From Aquimarina algicola (lineage in GTDB: Bacteria > Bacteroidota > Bacteroidia > Flavobacteriales > Flavobacteriaceae): a stretch of DNA of 64,000 bases. The stretch is from contig NZ_VFWZ01000007.1 in the NCBI RefSeq assembly GCF_006443095.1, positions 124,001-188,000 on the forward strand, written 5' to 3'. Below, piece after piece: positions 8,905-17,660 of this stretch. Under the pieces are notes generated by a model. It searched no databases and had not been told where the DNA came from. It saw only the letters and a list, made by a program, of their open reading frames with translations. Position 1 is the stretch's first letter; each line of letters starts with the position of its first letter. The translations under genes were made by a program, and so were the position numbers.

Positions 8905-8962
8905 TCGACATATTGAGGTTAGTATGTCGATGATTTCGACACAATGCAAATATATGTCGAAA
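8905..8962. promoter_or_regulatory. Two TGTCGA inverted repeats upstream of the Fic gene
   Basis: TCGACATA (8905-8912) faces TATGTCGA (8923-8930), and TTTCGACA (8935-8942) faces TGTCGAAA (8955-8962). So four copies of TGTCGA/TCGACA lie within 60 bp, starting 5 bp before the Fic start codon. The pattern is typical of a cooperative repressor operator. The Fic protein's own C-terminal winged helix is the obvious candidate binder (inference). Confidence 0.5.
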
Positions 8963-9140
8963 TTTTGTTATTTTATAGACATATTTCATTAAATCACCAT
9001 ACTGAATGTGTTCAAATGATGTCAAGTACACATAATCTTTCCTAAACTCACAAACTTTTGTTAAAAAGGGGCGAATTCGGTGTCAGTAAATTTTGAGGGT
9101 TGTTTTAAGCCCTGTAAATGCTATAAAATTGAGATTTTGG

Positions 9141-9178
9141 ATAGTTCCTCTTTCTCCGCAGAGGATTTATGAAAATCC
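9141..9178 (+). other. tRNA-like 3' end and small stem-loops; possible att remnant
   Basis: The segment ends in TCCTCTTTCTCCGCA, resembling the T-arm/acceptor end of a serine-type tRNA, but no matching 5' half or anticodon arm is visible nearby. It is followed by small hairpins: CCTCT (9147-9151) with AGAGG (9160-9164), and GGATTT (9163-9168) with AAATCC (9173-9178). It sits between the defence genes and chromosomal-looking genes, so it may be an integration scar of the island. It could equally be chance similarity in a small RNA. Confidence 0.25.
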
Positions 9179-9181
9179 ATC

Positions 9182-9216
9182 AAAAGCCGATAAGCAATAT
9201 GTTTATCGGCTTTTTT
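9182..9216 (+). terminator. Rho-independent terminator
   Basis: A perfect 12-bp stem AAAAGCCGATAA (9182-9193) and TTATCGGCTTTT (9203-9214) with a 9-nt loop, followed by more T. No plus-strand protein gene ends just before it, so it may terminate a small transcript from about 9.06-9.18 kb or be left from a lost gene. Confidence 0.75.
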
Positions 9217-9407
9217 AATTCTATTTATTCTCAAAAATTCCCATAATAGCATCATAATTAACCAATTAAGAACTTATAAGAATTATAATATTTAATCAAT
9301 AAATTCGGTTAACCTAAAAACTAAATCGTATTTTAAAATAAGATTTTTTAATACTAATTCGTTATTTTTAAAGTCTAATACTTTTTCTAACCCTAAAGAC
9401 GTCTAAT

Positions 9408-12400
9408 TTGAAGATTAAAAAATTCTGGAAACGAATTTTATTAGCACTACTCTTGATTCCTCCTGTATTAGTAGGAGGCATATTGCTATATATTCAAAGT
9501 AACCAATCTGAAATTATTAAAGGAGAAATAGTAAAACTAAACAAAGAACATAAAGGTCTTATTAGTGTTGGTAATAGTGAATTATCCTTGTTTGGTAGCT
9601 TCCCTTATATCTCTATAAAAGTTGATGATGTGCAAGTTTTTGAAACAAAAGAAGATCATGCACCTATTATAATGGATGTAAAAGAGATATACATAGGTTT
9701 CAATCTATGGGATATTGTAAAAGGAAATTATGATATTCAGTCTTTATTAATTGAAGAAGGCGTTTTTAATATTGTTATTCATGAAAATAATACTACTAAT
9801 ATTCAAAACTCCTTAGCGAATACCTCTGAAACAGAAACACCTTCAACCAACATTCATCTAAAAAAGATTAAACTTAAAAATCTAGACATTCACACACTAG
9901 ATGAAGCTACCAATACAGATGTCGAAAAATTTATATATGCAGGTAAAGGGGGGTTTAGCAGAAAAGATAGTATAATCGCCGGGCATATCGATACAGATTT
10001 TGAATTAAATGTAATCAAGGACGGAGATACAACCTTTATCCATAAAAAGCATTTTGAAATTCACACAGACCTGATATTTAATGAATATACTGGTATTATT
10101 GATATACAACCCTCTGGTATCGTAATGGAAAATGGCGATTTTGAATTAGAAGGTTCTATAGACACAAAGAATGATGTAGATCTTGACCTCTCTATAAAAG
10201 GAACAAAACCTAATTTTGATATGCTTATCGCTTTTGCTCCGACAGATATAATACCTGTTCTAGAAAAATACAAAAATGCTGGTGAAATCTATTTTAATGC
10301 TAGTATTAAAGGACCAGCTAACAAAGGAAACAGACCTTTTATTAATGCCAGTTTTGGAGCAGGAAAAGCCTTTTTGGAAAATACCGCAAAAGAAAAAAAG
10401 ATTGATCATATGGGATTCAACGGTCATTTTACAAATGGAGAAAATAGAGACGCAAGTACTATGGAATTTTCTCTAACCGATATGACTGCCTCTTTAGAAA
10501 AAGGAGAATTCAAAGGGTCTGTTTTTGTCAAGAATTTTGAATCTCCAGAAGTGGACATGCAAATAAGTTCGAATTTTAGTTTAGATTTTATCGCTGACTT
10601 TTTAGAACTAGAGCAAGTACAAGATACCTCAGGGGAAGTTTCGCTGAAAATGAATTTTCACGATATAATTGATATTGATAACCCTGAAGAAGCATTACAA
10701 AAACTTAATCAGGCATACTTTACAGAATTAATCATAAAAGACTTAAGCCTAGTTTCCAAAGAACTCCCCGCGCCTTTGCATGATTTGAATGTGCATTTAG
10801 TAATGAATGGTAAAGAAGCAACGCTAAACCAGTTTGAGCTACTGATGGGAAATTCGGACTTATCCATAAGTGGTTTTCTTTCTGATTTACCTGCAATTGT
10901 ACATCATACTAATATTCCGGTAGAAGCTCATTTAGATATTGTCTCTAATCATTTAGATATTGCTCAATTAACTGGTTTTTCAAAAAAAGACTCTACTCAA
11001 ACCGGTTTAGATGAACAAATAAAAGATTTAAAATTAGGGCTTTCTTTTAAATCCTCTGCAAAAGATTTTACTGAATCTAAATATTTGCCCAAAGGTGAAT
11101 TTTTTATCGATAGTTTAAATGCAGACTTGAAACATTATCCTCACAAACTACACGATTTTCATGCCGATATACTAATAGATAATCAAGATTTAGAAATAAA
11201 AGATTTTACAGGGTATATAGATGATAGTGATTTTCATTTTGATGGACTAATACACGATTATGCTTTTTGGATGCAACCTCAACTTAATGGAGATGTTGAT
11301 CTAGATATCAATCTTACTTCTAACAAGTTAAGACTAGAAGATGTTTTTTCTTATAAAGGAGAAAATTATGTCCCAAAAGAGTATCGACATGAAACTTTCG
11401 ATAATTTGGCATTGCATTTTACTTCTAGTATGCATTATAAAGATTCTACTTTACAATCTATCGATCTATCTTTAGACAAGTTAGATACAAAAATGAAATT
11501 ACATCCTCTTCGCTTTGATAATTTTAGAGGAAATATACATTATGAAGAAGAACATTTGGTTATAAAAGACTTTCATGGAGAAATAGGGTCTACCAATTTT
11601 AATTTTGATTTAAACTATTATTTAGGAAAAGATCCACAAATAAAGAAAAGAGATAATTATCTCGAAGTAAAAGCAAATTATATTGACTTTGATGCACTTT
11701 TTAATTTTAATTTAAGTGCTCCAAAAACAACAGAAGTTGTTACTTCAAAAACAGAAGATATCAAAGAACATGCAGATGCCTTCAACCTGTACGAATTACC
11801 ATTCACCGATATGCAATTTAAAGCAGATATCGCCCACTTTATTTACCATAGAATAGATCTTCAAAATATCAAAGCAGATTTAAGAACAACACCTAACCAT
11901 TACATTTATATTGACACACTAGATATGGATGCTGCAGGAGGAAGTATTAGATTAAATGGTTATTTTAATGGTAGCGACCCAAAACATATCTATATGCAGC
12001 CGGATTTGGTTATGAATAATGTTGATTTGGATAAATTACTGTTTAAATTCGAAAATTTTGGACAAGACCATCTCGTTTCAGAAAATTTACAAGGAAAACT
12101 CACTTCTAGAATTAAAGGTAAAATAAGAGTATATCCTGATATGGTGCCAGATCTAGATCAGTCTACTATAGAAATGGATGTAAAAGTATTAAACGGAAAA
12201 TTAAAAAATTACAAACCAATGCTAGCCTTTTCAGATTATATGGGAGATAAAAACTTGCAAAACATAAAATTTGATACGCTACAAAATAGTTTGGATATAA
12301 AGAAAGGAAAAATTAATATTCCTTCTATGACGATCGAATCTACATTAGGTCATATGGAATTATCCGGTACACATGATAAGAATCAAAATATTGATTATTA

Positions 12401-12602
12401 TTTACGTATACCATGGAAAACTGTGAGAAAAGCTGCTTGGCAAAAACTATTCGGAAGTAAGAAAGATACAATCAGTGGTCAGCAGCAAGAAGACGAAATT
12501 GTAGAAGTAGATCCTAATAAAAAAATAAAGTACCTCAACCTAAAGATCAAAGGAAACATAGACGACTACAAGATTTCATTAGGTAAGAAAAAAGAAAAGT
12601 AG
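9408..12602 (+). CDS. AsmA-like outer membrane biogenesis / lipid-transport family protein
   Basis: Large 1064-residue protein with one N-terminal membrane segment (about residues 9-30, LLALLLIPPVLVGGILLYI). A long repetitive beta-rich periplasmic region follows, as in AsmA/TamB-type proteins (SELSLFGSFPYISIKVDDVQVFE near the start; LNLKIKGNIDDYKISLGKKK at the end). Members of this superfamily sit in the inner membrane and are thought to carry phospholipids toward the outer membrane. The start codon appears to be TTG; the positively charged MKIKKFWKR leader and signal anchor follow directly, and no in-frame ATG precedes it. The gene is alone, with no evident operon. Confidence 0.85.
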   Translation: MKIKKFWKRILLALLLIPPVLVGGILLYIQSNQSEIIKGEIVKLNKEHKGLISVGNSELSLFGSFPYISIKVDDVQVFETKEDHAPIIMDVKEIYIGFNLWDIVKGNYDIQSLLIEEGVFNIVIHENNTTNIQNSLANTSETETPSTNIHLKKIKLKNLDIHTLDEATNTDVEKFIYAGKGGFSRKDSIIAGHIDTDFELNVIKDGDTTFIHKKHFEIHTDLIFNEYTGIIDIQPSGIVMENGDFELEGSIDTKNDVDLDLSIKGTKPNFDMLIAFAPTDIIPVLEKYKNAGEIYFNASIKGPANKGNRPFINASFGAGKAFLENTAKEKKIDHMGFNGHFTNGENRDASTMEFSLTDMTASLEKGEFKGSVFVKNFESPEVDMQISSNFSLDFIADFLELEQVQDTSGEVSLKMNFHDIIDIDNPEEALQKLNQAYFTELIIKDLSLVSKELPAPLHDLNVHLVMNGKEATLNQFELLMGNSDLSISGFLSDLPAIVHHTNIPVEAHLDIVSNHLDIAQLTGFSKKDSTQTGLDEQIKDLKLGLSFKSSAKDFTESKYLPKGEFFIDSLNADLKHYPHKLHDFHADILIDNQDLEIKDFTGYIDDSDFHFDGLIHDYAFWMQPQLNGDVDLDINLTSNKLRLEDVFSYKGENYVPKEYRHETFDNLALHFTSSMHYKDSTLQSIDLSLDKLDTKMKLHPLRFDNFRGNIHYEEEHLVIKDFHGEIGSTNFNFDLNYYLGKDPQIKKRDNYLEVKANYIDFDALFNFNLSAPKTTEVVTSKTEDIKEHADAFNLYELPFTDMQFKADIAHFIYHRIDLQNIKADLRTTPNHYIYIDTLDMDAAGGSIRLNGYFNGSDPKHIYMQPDLVMNNVDLDKLLFKFENFGQDHLVSENLQGKLTSRIKGKIRVYPDMVPDLDQSTIEMDVKVLNGKLKNYKPMLAFSDYMGDKNLQNIKFDTLQNSLDIKKGKINIPSMTIESTLGHMELSGTHDKNQNIDYYLRIPWKTVRKAAWQKLFGSKKDTISGQQQEDEIVEVDPNKKIKYLNLKIKGNIDDYKISLGKKKEK

Positions 12603-12707
12603 TATTTAACTCTTGTAAAAATATTACCAATCATATCATCAATATTCTAAACTAATAAATTACAAAAACTTACCCTCGTTTCTTGTATGTGATTATATAT
12701 TTTACAC

Positions 12708-13130
12708 TTAAAATCTATTAAGAGCATATTTAAAGCTAATCATAAAATACTGTTGTAATACAGTACCTCTTCTATCTTTTATAAAATCATTTGTAGTTGT
12801 TCTTCTACTATTAATGCTTTGGTTCAATATATCATAAGCCAGTAAACTAATGGTAGCTTTATCATTAAAAAGTTTCATCCCTAAATCTATATTCCAAAAA
12901 TAGGCGCACTTATCAAAACCTGGATCTATATTACCATTGTATAGATATGTGAAGTAATTATTTAAAATAATATTTTTAGGCCATTCGAAAGTAGTCCTAA
13001 TGGAAGTATTCTGACTATTAAATTTTAAATCTTCAAAAGCTTCTTGACTCTAATTTGTTTTTGCGTAAGAGAAATTATAAAGGAATTCTAGACCTAAAAT
13101 ATCATTAAAATGTAAAGTCCAGTTACACTT
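12708..13130 (-). pseudogene. Remnant of a beta-barrel outer-membrane protein (C-terminal part)
   Basis: Reading the minus strand gives a recognisable barrel C-terminus: WTLHFNDILGLEFLYNFSY, then after an in-frame TAG, FEWPKNIILNNYFTYLYNG and ISLLAYDILNQS, ending YALNRF with a terminal Phe typical of outer-membrane barrels. The segment matches the last ~130 residues of the carboxypeptidase-regulatory/OMP beta-barrel family common in flavobacteria. An internal stop, a further stop upstream and no N-terminal part mark it as decayed. It fills most of the 627-bp gap between the AsmA-like and OYE genes. Confidence 0.7.
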
Positions 13131-13229
13131 TGACTAGTATTACTTATAGATTGATAACAGTTTGTTTAGGCTCTCAAACTAATTTTATACCCAGTTTAAA
13201 CCTGGTAGTACACCAAAAAAATAAAAACA

Positions 13230-14339
13230 ATGAAAGAATCAATAAAATCAATTTTTAATCCTTTAAAAATAGGGCGATACATTGCAAAAAACAGAATTTT
13301 TATGGCTCCTATGAGTCGTTATAGAGCCATAGAAGGAGGCATTAATCCTGAAATGACAATCGAATATTATCGACAACGAGCAACTGCTGGTGTAATAATG
13401 GCTGAATCCACTCAAATTAATAAAGGATCAGGAGGCATTAACTGCCCGGGGATTTATAATGAAAATCAAGCAGCATCCTGGAAAAAAGTGACAGAAGCTG
13501 TGCATAAAGAAGGTGGACTAATATTTCTTCAATTATGGCACTCAGGCCGTGCTGCACACAAATCAATTCTTCCAGAAGGTTGTGAGGTTGTTGCTCCTTC
13601 TTCTATTGCCAGTACTGAAAAAGTAATGACTTATGAAGGAATGCAAACACCAACATTACCTAGAGAATTAACTCTCAAAGAAATCAAACAATTACGACAA
13701 GATTATGCAGAAGCAAACCAATTTGCGCTACAGGCTGATTTTGATGGAGTAGAGATTCATTCCGCCGGAGGGTTTCTAATCGATACTTTTTTACAAGAAG
13801 AGACAAATCATCGTACCGATGAATATGGTGGATCATTAGAAAACAGGTTTCGGTTTTTGGGTGAAATCCTTGATGATGCTGTATCCATATGGGGCTCTGA
13901 TCGTGTAGGAGTTAAACTATCTCCTGTAAGTGCATATAATGATATGGGAAAAGGCGATGTTCTAACTACTTTCAAATATGTCATTGATCAATTAAACAAA
14001 TATCAACTTGCTTTTTTGGAAGTGAATGAATCAATGCCTTTTAGTAACCTATCTGAGAGTCAAAAAGCTACTATCGAGGAGTTACAGTCTTTATATCAAG
14101 GAGTATATATTGCCAATGGAAATTATACTGCTGAATCTGGAGCAAAACGTATTGAAAATGGTAAAGCGACTGCGATTTCATATGGTCGTTTTTATATTGC
14201 AAATCCCGACTTGGTAGCACGATTTAAACAAAATGCTCCTTTAAATGAACTGAATGTAGATCTATTCTATGGAGGTGATCATACTGGCTATACGGATTAC
14301 CCATTTTTAGAAGAAACAATAACTACTATTTCTAAATAA
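13230..14339 (+). CDS. Old Yellow Enzyme family FMN oxidoreductase with altered active site
   Basis: 369-residue TIM-barrel flavoenzyme. The family reduces activated C=C bonds with NADPH. Typical motifs are FMAPMSRYRA (about 24-33), LQLWHSGR, NHRTDEYGGSLENRFRF (about 193-209) and ISYGRFYIANPDLVARF near the C-terminus. In the substrate-binding motif, classical OYEs read HSANGY or HGANGY. Here it reads HSAGGF: His177 is kept, but the second ligand Asn is Gly180 and the proton-donating Tyr is Phe182. The enzyme may therefore act on a different substrate or as a poor enone reductase. A Bcr/CflA transporter stub follows 12 bp downstream, suggesting a former two-gene operon. Confidence 0.92.
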   Translation: MKESIKSIFNPLKIGRYIAKNRIFMAPMSRYRAIEGGINPEMTIEYYRQRATAGVIMAESTQINKGSGGINCPGIYNENQAASWKKVTEAVHKEGGLIFLQLWHSGRAAHKSILPEGCEVVAPSSIASTEKVMTYEGMQTPTLPRELTLKEIKQLRQDYAEANQFALQADFDGVEIHSAGGFLIDTFLQEETNHRTDEYGGSLENRFRFLGEILDDAVSIWGSDRVGVKLSPVSAYNDMGKGDVLTTFKYVIDQLNKYQLAFLEVNESMPFSNLSESQKATIEELQSLYQGVYIANGNYTAESGAKRIENGKATAISYGRFYIANPDLVARFKQNAPLNELNVDLFYGGDHTGYTDYPFLEETITTISK

Positions 14340-14350
14340 TCTGAACTATA

Positions 14351-14434
14351 ATGGCTTTAAGTAAAAGACAACTTGCTTACGTACTTGGTATGCTATCAGT
14401 TATCGGTCCGTTATCCATTGATATGTACTTATAG
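14351..14434 (+). pseudogene. Bcr/CflA-type drug transporter, N-terminal stub only
   Basis: ATG 14351 opens a frame of 27 residues (MALSKRQLAYVLGMLSVIGP then LSIDMYL) ending at TAG. This is the characteristic first helix of Bcr/CflA MFS efflux proteins, where IDMYLP is followed by eleven more helices. Everything after is missing, and the sequence runs into the end of cutC on the other strand. It is a deletion remnant, probably once co-transcribed with the OYE gene. Confidence 0.65.
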
Positions 14435-14474
14435 GAAGAAAAAAATATAAAAAAATAATTGCTTATTCTACTTA

Positions 14475-15119
14475 CTATAGCAGGTTATTTTCTTGTAGAT
14501 TCCCAACTATTTTTCGTCCATGGTAAGAGGTTGCATTCAGAAGTTGATGTAATTCTAAAATATTCTGATCTGTTATTGATCCGGCAGGAAGAATCTCTAT
14601 TTTGTTTTTTGATATTGCTATCATTTCTTTTAAAGTATACCTACCCTCTTTTGCTGATAATTTTCCACCAGAGGTCAGAACCGTTGTAATTGTATCGAGT
14701 TCTATAAGTTGATATAGTGATTTGATGATATCCGGTGTTTCATCTATAGCTTTATGTATCACTATGTCTAATGGAAAAGCAATAGCGGTTAATTCTTTGA
14801 TCCTTTCTATATCCAAAGTATTATCAAGATTTAGAATACCAAAGACAACCCCATCTACTTTCTCTTTTTTACAAAACCGAATGTATTCTTTCATGGTTTC
14901 AAACTCAGCTTCAGAATACACAAAGTTTCCTTTTCTAGGTCGTATCATTACTCGTACAGGTATCGATAATTTTTCTTTAGCTTTTCTTACTGTTTGATAA
15001 GAAGGACTAATGCCACCTGATATCAAATCTGCACACAATTCGATTCTATCAGCACCTTTTTTTTCTGCTAATATCGCTTGTTCAACGTTTTCTACGCAAG
15101 CTTCTTTTAAGAATTTCAT
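14475..15119 (-). CDS. cutC: CutC family TIM-barrel protein
   Basis: 214 residues matching CutC end to end: KEACVENVEQAILAEKKGADRIELC at the start, GGISPS, VMIRPRKGNFVYS, VDGVVFGIL, IHKAIDE, VLTSGGKLSAKEG and ILPAGSI. CutC was named for copper tolerance in E. coli, but its enzymatic role is unsettled. Here its start overlaps the ROK kinase stop by 4 bp, and it is the last gene of the susC-susD-MFS-ROK operon. That favours a role in sugar metabolism over metal handling. The copper genes in this window lie 27 kb away and are not linked to it. Confidence 0.93.
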   Translation of the reverse strand: MKFLKEACVENVEQAILAEKKGADRIELCADLISGGISPSYQTVRKAKEKLSIPVRVMIRPRKGNFVYSEAEFETMKEYIRFCKKEKVDGVVFGILNLDNTLDIERIKELTAIAFPLDIVIHKAIDETPDIIKSLYQLIELDTITTVLTSGGKLSAKEGRYTLKEMIAISKNKIEILPAGSITDQNILELHQLLNATSYHGRKIVGNLQENNLL

Positions 15120-16018
15120 CCTAATTGTTGATAAAAATGAGAATCTACCAGTCTCGCTCCTCCTATTAATGCCGCTTTTTCTTGCAGCTTACTTTTATAA
15201 ACAGGCACTTCTAATTTTAGCTGTTGCAAAACAAGTTGTAAGTTTTTTGAAAAATACGGCCATGCATTACTTATATTACCTCCTATCACTAATGCTTCTG
15301 CTTCAAAATCCTTTAACCACGGTTTTAAAAATAAAGCCAGGTTGCTTGAAAACTCTTCAAAGATTGAAACCACAATATCTCTTTCTTCTTTTAGCATTAT
15401 CAATTCTTTGACTCCTTTTATTTCTCTTTGCGTAAGTTCTTTATATCTTCTTTGAAACCATTGCGTAGAAAAATGAGTATCTGCGATATCATTTCCAAAA
15501 GGTAAATGATATAATTCCCCATATAATGGTACTCCTTTTCCAGAAGTTATAGGAACTCCATTCAGTAAAAAAGTAGCCCCCAGACCTGTACCCAAAGTAA
15601 TGGCTATAGACTTATGATATTTTGCCATATCACCCGCCCAGGCTTCTCCAATACCAAAACATGCTGCATCATTGTAAAACCTAATTGTAATTGATGGATC
15701 CAATTTTAGTTGTTTTTGAATACATTCTTTAAAATTGACATTAGATAATGTATCAAATTTACTTTCTCCTTGATCAGGAAAAATGCCATGCATATAATCA
15801 AATGGTCCCGGGATTGCAATCCCTATTCCTTTTAATTTCTCAACTCCTAAATTAGTGATTGCAAGATCTAACGCACATATCCAGCTTTCAAGTATAAGGT
15901 TTTGATCGTCTTTATGATTAACTTTCATAGTATAAAGCTCCTCAATTTGATCAGGTTTATTTTCATTTATTACTGCAACTGAGATATGACTTCCTCCTAT
16001 ATCTACTCCTAAAATCAT
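15116..16018 (-). CDS. ROK family sugar kinase-like protein
   Basis: 300-residue ROK protein. The phosphate-binding motif GVDIGGSHISVAV is at the N-terminus. IGIAIPGPFD follows near 85-95, a catalytic-Asp region FYNDAACFGIGEAWAG near 140, and ALGTGLG-type ITLGTGLGATFL near 165. The usual ROK zinc signature (CxCGxxGCxE) is absent; GVPLYGELYHLPFG lies in that region. It lacks a DNA-binding domain, so it should be a kinase and not a repressor. With an N-glycan operon, mannose or N-acetylhexosamine are likely substrates (inference). The gene is 6 bp downstream of the MFS transporter and overlaps cutC. Confidence 0.85.
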   Translation of the reverse strand: MILGVDIGGSHISVAVINENKPDQIEELYTMKVNHKDDQNLILESWICALDLAITNLGVEKLKGIGIAIPGPFDYMHGIFPDQGESKFDTLSNVNFKECIQKQLKLDPSITIRFYNDAACFGIGEAWAGDMAKYHKSIAITLGTGLGATFLLNGVPITSGKGVPLYGELYHLPFGNDIADTHFSTQWFQRRYKELTQREIKGVKELIMLKEERDIVVSIFEEFSSNLALFLKPWLKDFEAEALVIGGNISNAWPYFSKNLQLVLQQLKLEVPVYKSKLQEKAALIGGARLVDSHFYQQLG

Positions 16019-16024
16019 TTTTCT

Positions 16025-17425
16025 TTATTTTTTAATCTTATATCCAGATACACCGTAAAACACCAGATAAAGGTAGCATACCATAGGAATGATAAAAGAT
16101 AATTTAATCCCAAGATAATCGGCCATTGCTCCTTGTAATAAGGGTATCAATGCTCCTCCTACAATCATCATTACTAATAATGAAGATGCCTGACTTGTAT
16201 ACTTACCTAAATCTTTTATTGCCAATGTAAATATATTAGACCATAAAATTGAATTAAAAGCTCCTATAGCTATAGCACTCCAAAAAGCGACTTTGCCGTC
16301 AAACAAGAGCATTATCATCAATAATATAATTACAATCCCAGCAAATATTGTTAATACTTTTGAAGCTTGTTTACCTGCTACAACAAAAGCAAGATAATTA
16401 ACAACCAAAAAAACAATAAATAACCAAATATTAGAAAACGGAAGAAATTGTATAGAAAACTCTTCTGCTTCAATTTTGATTGCCGTAATAAAATATAGTA
16501 TCAAAAAAAACAAAGCAGACAAACCTGCCATTAATATGTGTTTTTTTGTTTTATCAGCCATACTTCCCATAGAAACAGATCCTAGAAATCTTCCTATCAT
16601 TGCTCCTCCCCAATAATAGGATAGAAAAACTCCTCCCTCTGCTTCATCCATGCCCATAATCTCATCGAGACCAAAAAAATTAATGAGAAAACTTCCAATA
16701 GATACTTCTCCTCCTACATAAAAAAATATGGCAAACATGCCTAATACAACATGCCTGAATTTGAGTACTCTAATCCCTTTTTCTATCGGATCTGTATTTA
16801 CAAAAGAAGGAAGGTGAATAAATTGTATAATAATGGCCAATATAAAAAAGAGTGCTCCGTAAATTAAATAAGGTATTTTTAAAGCATCTACTGTAACTTC
16901 TCCATCAGAAAATACTTTATACAATAATATTGCTCCTATAATAGGAGCCAAAGTAGTTCCAAAAGAGTTAAAACCTTGTGCAAGATTAAGTCTGCTTGAT
17001 GCTGTTTCAGGTTTTCCTAAAATAGCAGCATAAGGATTTGCTGTAATCTGTAGAATAGTAACTCCCGAAGCCAGAACAAATAATGCGCCTAAAAAAATAA
17101 TATATCGCTGATATGTTGCTGCTGGATAAAAAAGACAACACCCTATCCCACATAATACCAATCCTAAAATGATTCCTTTTTTATATCCAATTTTTGAAAT
17201 AGGGTCTCCTTGGCTCACCGAAATAATAAAATATAGTAATGAAATCACAAAAAAAGCGCCAAAAAAAGCAAATTGAATGAGTGCTGCCTGAAAATAACTT
17301 AGTTCGAAAACAGATTTTAGATGTGGGATCAGTACATCATTCATTACTGTTATAAACCCCCACATAAAGAATAGAAAAATTATTGTTATAAAGGGTTTGG
17401 TATAATTAGTTTTGGATGTATCCAT
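16025..17425 (-). CDS. FucP/GluP-type MFS sugar transporter
   Basis: 466-residue, 12-helix inner-membrane sugar/proton symporter of the FucP family. The signature FFMWGFITVMNDVLIPHLK opens helix 1, and RLNLAQGFNSFGTTLAPIIGA lies near residue 145-165. Flavobacterial members carry glucose, mannose, fucose or N-acetylglucosamine. Its position between SusD and a ROK kinase suggests uptake of the monosaccharide (mannose or GlcNAc) released in the periplasm. It follows susD after a 235-bp gap that holds a strong stem-loop, so expression may be lower than that of susCD. Confidence 0.9.
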   Translation of the reverse strand: MDTSKTNYTKPFITIIFLFFMWGFITVMNDVLIPHLKSVFELSYFQAALIQFAFFGAFFVISLLYFIISVSQGDPISKIGYKKGIILGLVLCGIGCCLFYPAATYQRYIIFLGALFVLASGVTILQITANPYAAILGKPETASSRLNLAQGFNSFGTTLAPIIGAILLYKVFSDGEVTVDALKIPYLIYGALFFILAIIIQFIHLPSFVNTDPIEKGIRVLKFRHVVLGMFAIFFYVGGEVSIGSFLINFFGLDEIMGMDEAEGGVFLSYYWGGAMIGRFLGSVSMGSMADKTKKHILMAGLSALFFLILYFITAIKIEAEEFSIQFLPFSNIWLFIVFLVVNYLAFVVAGKQASKVLTIFAGIVIILLMIMLLFDGKVAFWSAIAIGAFNSILWSNIFTLAIKDLGKYTSQASSLLVMMIVGGALIPLLQGAMADYLGIKLSFIIPMVCYLYLVFYGVSGYKIKK

Positions 17426-17564
17426 TATATATTGGCTTTTTGAGCTTTTAATTAAAATGTAATTTAATTATTTATACTAGAATTAATTTGTTTGCTAGGT
17501 AAAAGTCTTTGAAATATCTTTTATACTGATGTAGTAAAATAATATTAAATAGAATCAAAAATTA

Positions 17565-17602
17565 CTTCACTCTACAATATTGAATGATATTATAGAGTGA
17601 AG
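17565..17602 (-). promoter_or_regulatory. Stem-loop between susD and the MFS gene
   Basis: CTTCACTCTA (17565-17574) pairs perfectly with TAGAGTGAAG (17593-17602), and the loop can extend the stem further. There is no long T-run on the minus strand directly after it, so it is more likely an mRNA-stabilising or attenuating hairpin than a full terminator. It could make susCD transcripts more abundant than the downstream transporter, kinase and cutC. Confidence 0.5.
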
Positions 17603-17660
17603 CTAATGATTTATTATTCTTTAGTTAAAGAATATTACGTTTGTTGTTGATCATGAGATT

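Noticed and set aside
9141-9164. Functional tRNA gene
   Set aside because: Only a 3'-end-like segment is present; no D-arm or anticodon arm upstream forms a cloverleaf.
10061-10273. Minus-strand ORF within the AsmA-like gene
   Set aside because: Overlaps a 1064-residue real gene and shows no domain or start signal.
14475-15119. CutC as part of the copper resistance cluster
   Set aside because: It is 27 kb away, in a sugar operon and overlapping a sugar kinase, so a copper role is not supported by context.
15010-15411. 133-codon plus-strand ORF across cutC and the ROK gene
   Set aside because: Antisense to two well-supported genes; hydrophobic composition comes from reading AT-rich antisense.
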